Both the position numbers and the translations under genes were made by a program. Shown in pieces: positions 20,837 through 24,835 of a stretch of 24,835 nucleotides of DNA. Under the pieces are notes generated by a model. It ran no database searches. It saw only the letters and a list, made by a program, of their open reading frames with translations, and was not told where the DNA came from. The stretch is from the NCBI GenBank assembly GCA_030066475.1, contig JASJBO010000080.1, positions 1 through 24,835 on the forward strand. The letters run 5' to 3'. Within the stretch, counting starts at the first letter, position 1, and each line of letters opens with the position of its first letter. Source of the stretch: Myxococcota bacterium. Its GTDB lineage: Bacteria; Myxococcota_A; UBA9160; PR03.

Positions 20837-21958
20837 CTAGAGCCGCATGGGACCGTGGCCATCCATGTTCGTCAGGTGCAGGCCGGTCAGGGTCTCCGGG
20901 ACGGGCTCCATGGCCTGCTTGAGCTGCGGGGAGGCCGCGAACAGGCGCCGGTCGCGCATGACGACGAAGCCGGAGCGCGCGAAGCCGTCCACCCACGCGG
21001 GGTGGCTCTGGTTGGTGAAGGCGAGGTCCACGCCCCGATCGCGCAGGAAGCGCCAGGCCGCACCGGCCACCGCGGGCGCGTCGGCGGGCGCCGCGAGGCA
21101 GTCGATGATCGACCCGACCCGCAGGCTGCCGAAGCGGCGGTCGTCGTCCATCTGGGTGTCGAGCACGACGGCCCAGCCGATCACCTGGCCGCGCGCCGAG
21201 ACCTTCAGGCGGATCCCCGGCGGCCAGCCCTCCTGCGGCACGAGCGCATTCATCGTCTCCGCATCGCGCAGCGCCACCGCCGCGTACTGCCGCGCGCAGC
21301 GCTCCCAGAGCTCGTCGGCCCACGCGCCGAACTCCGGCACGACCTCGATCTCGGCGCGCGGCGCCGAGCCGCGCAGCGAGAGCGCCGCGTGGAGCGCGCG
21401 GATGCCGACGAAGCCCATCCCGCTCCAGGCCAGCGCGTCGAGGGCCGCGCGCCGCGCCGGCGAGGTGCGCAGGTAGCGCACCCGGCGCAGGAAACGCGCC
21501 GGGTGCAGCACGCGCAGACACACGGGAGTGGCGTGGACCAGCCAGCCCATGCGCGAGAGCATCTCGACCATGGGCCGGCCCTCCTCGCCGTGGCCCCAGC
21601 TGTACAGCAGCGGCTGCTGCTTCAGCATGCCCCGGATCAGGCGCATCGACAGCATGCTGAAGCGCTGCGGGTCGCGAAACGCCTCGGTGATGGGACCGTG
21701 GTGGTCGGCCAGCACGTGCGGCTCGCCCCGCAGCAGGAACTCGTGCGGCTTGAGCGCGTAGGCGCCGCGGACGATCTCGCCGTCCTCGACCGCCACGTAG
21801 TGCTCGCGCCAGGTCTTCAAACCCTCGCGCTTCGGGATCCACTCGTCCACCGGGTCCGTGTACCAGCCCCAGTGGAGCCCCGCCTCGTGCATGCGCTCGT
21901 TGAAGGCGCGCACGCCCGGCACCCACTCCTCGGTGTAGGGGAGCACCTCGGTGGGCAC
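20837..21958 (-). CDS. Tandem GNAT-fold acyltransferase-like protein
   Basis: The 373-residue product appears to hold two GNAT-like halves. The first (about 1-140) includes YVAVEDGEIVRGAYALKP, a typical central pair of strands, and GHGEEGRPMVEMLSRMGW. The second (about 180-370) includes RLKVSARGQVIGWAVV followed by a strand with GSIIDCLAAP and a FTNQSHPAWVDGFARSGF helix-strand. Such two-domain GNAT proteins include FemX-like and other aminoacyl or acyl transferases, and proteins in polysaccharide loci. The GTG at 21958 lies two bases after the stop of the adenylation gene, so the two are co-translated; a GTG at 21946 is an alternative. With a carrier protein and adenylating enzyme upstream in the operon, it may move the loaded acyl group onto an amine or a polyketide product. 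The GNAT assignment comes from reading strand patterns and is moderate. Confidence 0.7.
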   Translation of the reverse strand: MPTEVLPYTEEWVPGVRAFNERMHEAGLHWGWYTDPVDEWIPKREGLKTWREHYVAVEDGEIVRGAYALKPHEFLLRGEPHVLADHHGPITEAFRDPQRFSMLSMRLIRGMLKQQPLLYSWGHGEEGRPMVEMLSRMGWLVHATPVCLRVLHPARFLRRVRYLRTSPARRAALDALAWSGMGFVGIRALHAALSLRGSAPRAEIEVVPEFGAWADELWERCARQYAAVALRDAETMNALVPQEGWPPGIRLKVSARGQVIGWAVVLDTQMDDDRRFGSLRVGSIIDCLAAPADAPAVAGAAWRFLRDRGVDLAFTNQSHPAWVDGFARSGFVVMRDRRLFAASPQLKQAMEPVPETLTGLHLTNMDGHGPMRL

Positions 21959-21960
21959 GG

Positions 21961-23556
21961 CTAGTCGGTCTTCTCGAGCAGCTCGGTCAGCGCCTTCCTG
22001 TCGACCTTGCCGTTCGCGTTCAGCGGGAACTCGTCCACGGTCAGGATCCGGCGCGGCAGCATGTACGCCGGGAGGCGGGCCTTGGCGCGCTCGAGCACCA
22101 GCTCGACGTCGTCGATCTCGGCCGGGAGGAAGGCCACGACGCCGTCGGCCCCGCTCGACGTCAGCGGCCAGCCGAGGGCGATGGCCGTGTCGCAGCGCGC
22201 CTCGTCGCGCAGCACGGCCTCGATCTCCCCGAGCTCCACCCGGTAGCCCTGGATCTTGATCTGGTTGTCCACGCGTCCCAGGTAGACCAGCGGTCTGCCG
22301 TCGCGCGGTCGCCGGACCCGGTCGCCCGTCCGGTAGTACGTGGCCTCGCGCCCGGGCGGCACGACGAAGGCCGCGGCCGTCTTCTCGGCGTCCTGCCAGT
22401 AGCCGAGCGTCATCTGCGGGCCCGTCATCAGCAGCTCGCCCGTCTCGCCGGGCTCCACCTCGCGCAGCGACTCGTCGGCGACGAGCACCTCCATGCCGGG
22501 GTAGGGCTCGCCGATGGGCACGAGGCCGAGCTCGCACTCGTCCGGGGACGTGTCGGGGTCCCAGCGGTACAGCGTGCACGCGATGGTGAGCTCGGTCGGC
22601 CCGTACAGGTTCTCGATCTGCGACCGTGGCGCGGCCTCGGCCCACTGCTGGACGACCTCGGCGGGCAGGGCCTCGCCGCAGAAGAGCGACAGGCGCAGGC
22701 AGGGGTACTGGTCGGGCTTGAGCATGCGCAGCCGCTTCATCAGCACGCCCGTCGATGGGACGGAGAACCAGATCGTCGGCTCGCAGGCCGCGAGGAAGCG
22801 CGCCGGCAGCAGGCGGTCCTTGTCGCTGGGCACGCAGACGCAGGCGCCGCGCTCCCACGCGACGAACAGGTCGAACACGGACAGGTCGAACGTCAGCTCG
22901 AAGTTCTGCGTGAAGCGGTCGTTCTCGCTCACGGCGTAGCGCTCGACCATCGCGTCGACGAACCACGTGACGTTGCGGTGCGCGACCATCACGCCCTTGG
23001 GAATGCCGGTCGAGCCGGACGTGAAGAGCAGGTACGCGATCCCGTCGGGATCGACCGGTCCGGGTCGCCAGTCCGCGGCGCTCCGCAGCTCACCCGCGCC
23101 GACGAAGCGGTGCGCGGGCCAGCGAGCGGCCAGGGCGGAGACGTCCTCGCGCTCGGGCAGCACGACGACGCGCGCGCCGTCGAGGCCGGCGAGCACCGCG
23201 TCGAGCTGCGGCTCGGCGACGGCGTCCACGATCACGGTCGCGCACTGCGAGCGCTGCAGCATCGAGCGCGTCCGCTCGGTGGGGAACGTCGGGTTGAGGG
23301 GCACGTAGCCGTGACCGCGGAACAGCGCGGCGAGCACGCCGGTGTAGACGGCCGCCGAGCGCTGGCCGAAGACCGCCGTGAGCGGCGGCTCGGCGTCGGG
23401 GGCCGCGCCCTCGAGGGTGGCGGCGAGCGCCGCCGCGCGCTCGCGCAGCTCGCGGTAGGAGAGCTCCTGGTTCCCGACCCGCAGGGCCGGCCGGTCCGGG
23501 AACGCCTCGCTCGAGCGGAGGAAGCCGGATCGAAGGGTCACCCTCGACTCGGGCAT
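21961..23556 (-). CDS. Stand-alone amino/aryl acid adenylation enzyme (NRPS A-domain/DltA-like)
   Basis: The 531-residue AMP-forming enzyme shows the core motifs in order. FTSGSTGIPKG (A3) is at 178-188, FDLSVFD (A4) at 223-229 with Asp224, and NLYGPTE is A5. GELLMTGPQMTLGYW is A6, YRTGD is A7, GRVDNQIKIQGYRVELGEIE is A8, and NANGKVDRKA is A10 with Lys517. Asp224 is the residue that usually binds the amino group of an alpha-amino acid. The A4 sequence resembles that of D-alanine-activating DltA more than that of ordinary NRPS modules. It should activate an amino acid and load it on the carrier protein encoded just upstream. The specific substrate cannot be read safely by eye. The ATG at 23556 is seven bases after the carrier-protein stop. 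No condensation domain is present in the window. Confidence 0.93.
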   Translation of the reverse strand: MPESRVTLRSGFLRSSEAFPDRPALRVGNQELSYRELRERAAALAATLEGAAPDAEPPLTAVFGQRSAAVYTGVLAALFRGHGYVPLNPTFPTERTRSMLQRSQCATVIVDAVAEPQLDAVLAGLDGARVVVLPEREDVSALAARWPAHRFVGAGELRSAADWRPGPVDPDGIAYLLFTSGSTGIPKGVMVAHRNVTWFVDAMVERYAVSENDRFTQNFELTFDLSVFDLFVAWERGACVCVPSDKDRLLPARFLAACEPTIWFSVPSTGVLMKRLRMLKPDQYPCLRLSLFCGEALPAEVVQQWAEAAPRSQIENLYGPTELTIACTLYRWDPDTSPDECELGLVPIGEPYPGMEVLVADESLREVEPGETGELLMTGPQMTLGYWQDAEKTAAAFVVPPGREATYYRTGDRVRRPRDGRPLVYLGRVDNQIKIQGYRVELGEIEAVLRDEARCDTAIALGWPLTSSGADGVVAFLPAEIDDVELVLERAKARLPAYMLPRRILTVDEFPLNANGKVDRKALTELLEKTD

Positions 23557-23563
23557 CGGGCGC

Positions 23564-23818
23564 TCAGACCTCGTTGTCCTGGAAGAACGCCTTGTAGAGG
23601 CTGTTGATGTTGGAGATCGCCTCGGGCTCGATCGCCTCGAGGTCCACCTCGTCTCCCCGGACGCTCTCGATGAAGAGCACGAGTTCGACCACGTCGAGTG
23701 ACGACAGGAGCCCGCTGTCGAGAATGGGCGTGTCGTCGAACAGCTCGGTGTCCGGCGCGGCGTTGGCCCGCTCCAGGATCCACTCCCGGAGCAGCGCGCG
23801 GATCTCGCTCTCGGTCAT
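23564..23818 (-). CDS. Stand-alone acyl/peptidyl carrier protein
   Basis: The 84-residue acidic, helical product has the carrier-protein attachment site ILDSGLLSSLDVVELVLFIE, with Ser40 as the likely phosphopantetheine attachment residue. The aspartate that normally precedes this serine (DSL) is replaced by serine (SSL), an uncommon variant, so attachment at Ser40 is probable rather than certain. The length is normal for a free-standing acyl, peptidyl or D-alanyl carrier protein. The ATG at 23818 overlaps the TGA of the diiron oxygenase gene by one base, and the adenylation gene starts seven bases after its stop. This arrangement implies that the loaded carrier protein is the partner of both neighbours. 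No phosphopantetheinyl transferase is in the window, so one encoded elsewhere must activate it. Confidence 0.9.
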   Translation of the reverse strand: MTESEIRALLREWILERANAAPDTELFDDTPILDSGLLSSLDVVELVLFIESVRGDEVDLEAIEPEAISNINSLYKAFFQDNEV

Positions 23819-24684
23819 CAGAGCGGCGTCTCCGCCGCCATGATCCCCGTGTCCAGGAAGTAGTCGATCAGCTTGCGCGACGCGCGCACCCGGTGCTCCT
23901 GACACACCGGATTCGCCAGGGCGGCCTTGCGCGCGGCGTAGGCATCGGGCACCTCGGCGTCGCGGTAGGCGCTCGGATTGTAGAAGTCCGCCCACGAGGA
24001 GCGCAGGTAGTCGGCGAGCCAGGTGCGCAGGTCGTCGAGCACCTCGGGCTCCCACTTGGGCGAGTACTCGTTCCAGAGCTCGCGCAGCAGCTGGCGGCCG
24101 AAGATGATGTGGCGCGCCTCGTCGCTGTGGTGGATCGCGTTCACGCGCCGCACGGTCGGGTCGACGCGCTCGTCCTTCGCGATGAGGACGTTGTAGTAGT
24201 CGCCCAGCTCCTCGACGATCAGGGCCTTGATGAAGAACGTCACGTCCTCCTCGCCCTTCGCGTACTTCTTCGGCAGGACGAGCTTCTTCATCGGGTAGAC
24301 CTTGCCGGCGTAGCGGTTGCAGAACTCGGCGAAGAGCACCATGTGCTTGTTCTCTTCGTCGAGGAAGTGGTGGATGTAGTCCGTCACCTCGCGGTTCTGG
24401 CGCGAGTACATCTGGTTGCACAGACCCTGCACGAGCGGGCGCTCGCCCTGCAGCGTCAGGCTGAAGAAGTTGGCGATCTCGAACAGCGCGAGCCGGCGCC
24501 GCTGCGCCTCGTCGAGCGCGTCCCAGGTGGGCGTGCCGTAGAGCGAGATCAGCTCGGGGCTCATCGCCCAGCAGTCGGCGTCCAGGGCCTCGGGCCAGTC
24601 GACCTCCGAGTACACGTCCCAGAGCTTCTTGATGGAGGCCTTGCTCAGCCTCCGTGCCAGATCGGTCGAGGTCTCGAACGCCAC
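23818..24684 (-). CDS. AurF-like diiron N-oxygenase family protein
   Basis: The 288-residue product carries the ligand set of the AurF/CmlI arylamine oxygenase family. Glu81 lies in LQGERP, Glu111 and His114 in EENKH, Glu158 in IVEEL, His185 in the AIHHSDEARH block, and Glu189 with His192 in the same block. The extra histidine four residues before the last ExxH corresponds to His223 of AurF and separates this family from R2-like proteins. Known members oxidise aromatic amines to hydroxylamine, nitroso or nitro groups; other members hydroxylate carbon. The GTG at 24684 is preferred because GGAG-rich sequence lies directly upstream. The frame stays open to 24834 at the window edge, so a longer N-terminus of up to 338 residues cannot be excluded. 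It is the first visible gene of the operon with the carrier protein and adenylation enzyme, so its substrate may be a carrier-bound amino acid. Confidence 0.85.
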   Translation of the reverse strand: MAFETSTDLARRLSKASIKKLWDVYSEVDWPEALDADCWAMSPELISLYGTPTWDALDEAQRRRLALFEIANFFSLTLQGERPLVQGLCNQMYSRQNREVTDYIHHFLDEENKHMVLFAEFCNRYAGKVYPMKKLVLPKKYAKGEEDVTFFIKALIVEELGDYYNVLIAKDERVDPTVRRVNAIHHSDEARHIIFGRQLLRELWNEYSPKWEPEVLDDLRTWLADYLRSSWADFYNPSAYRDAEVPDAYAARKAALANPVCQEHRVRASRKLIDYFLDTGIMAAETPL

Positions 24685-24835
24685 TTTACTCCGCTCCACA
24701 TCGCGCCGGGAACCGCGGCCCGGGGGGTCATGCCTGGGGGCCGGGTCGTCTGCGCCTGCTCGGGCCGTCCACGTGTCGCGCGAGTCGTCCGGCTGCCGGA
24801 GCCACCTGCGCAGGACGAGCTTCGCAATTCTCATC
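24685..24835 (-). other. Edge of the window, upstream of the AurF-like gene
   Basis: The remaining 151 bases contain no separate gene that I can support. The frame of the AurF-like gene remains open through them, but the region looks unlike the family N-terminus, being rich in Arg, Asp and Pro. It is more likely a leader. No convincing promoter was seen; the true promoter may lie beyond the window. Confidence 0.4.
24689..24697 (-). promoter_or_regulatory. Ribosome binding site supporting GTG at 24684
   Basis: The minus strand reads GGAGCGGAG here, two overlapping GGAG-type sites with the second ending four bases before the GTG. The alternative GTG at 24699 has no such sequence upstream. Confidence 0.5.

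Overview
The window is a dense, high-GC (roughly 70%) bacterial segment with many GTG and TTG starts and clear GGAGG-type ribosome binding sites. A PEP-CTERM sorting signal (known only from Gram-negative bacteria with exosortases), a probable lipoprotein M16 peptidase partner and an ArnT-like glycosyltransferase point to a Gram-negative envelope. A deltaproteobacterial or myxobacterial-type lineage (Myxococcota, Binatota or a relative) fits best. That placement is inference from gene content and base composition, not from a marker gene; no rRNA or tRNA gene was seen.

Left part (1-5746): a membrane glycosyltransferase of the ArnT/PMT type runs off the left edge on the minus strand. Divergent from it are a hypothetical protein and an overlapping soluble GT2 (polyprenyl-phosphate sugar synthase-like). 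A minus-strand YccU-like CoA-binding protein follows. Then come two overlapping M16 peptidase genes: a secreted, catalytically complete subunit and a partner that has lost the zinc motif.

Middle part (5747-9593): a gene-poor 353 bp gap, an orphan PEP-CTERM protein, and a TetR regulator with a perfect 18 bp palindrome placed at its own promoter. A GTG-start R2-like diiron protein follows TetR. A dispersed repeat occurs in inverted orientation on both sides of the TetR-diiron pair. A minus-strand MmcQ/YjbR protein closes this part.

Right part (9594-24835): this looks like a biosynthetic locus. Two tandem membrane-anchored SGNH-hydrolase-like proteins are followed by a 438 bp leader and a 2158-residue type I polyketide synthase. 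Its domains run KS-AT-KR-DH-ACP-TE, with KR ahead of DH. A GMC flavoprotein with an inserted four-cysteine motif follows. Converging on these from the right edge is a tightly coupled minus-strand operon: an AurF-like diiron oxygenase, a stand-alone carrier protein, a stand-alone adenylation enzyme and a tandem-GNAT protein. A simple model is that the adenylating enzyme loads an amino or aryl acid on the carrier protein, the diiron enzyme oxidises it, and the GNAT protein joins it to, or modifies, the polyketide. This is inference. The same 15 bp motif, a 12 bp spacer and ACTACT stand in front of both the SGNH pair and the PKS gene, which suggests one alternative-sigma or activator regulon.

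The most interesting parts are the PKS/diiron/adenylation/GNAT locus, the shared promoter-like element, the KR-before-DH order, and the palindrome-controlled TetR-diiron module flanked by repeats.
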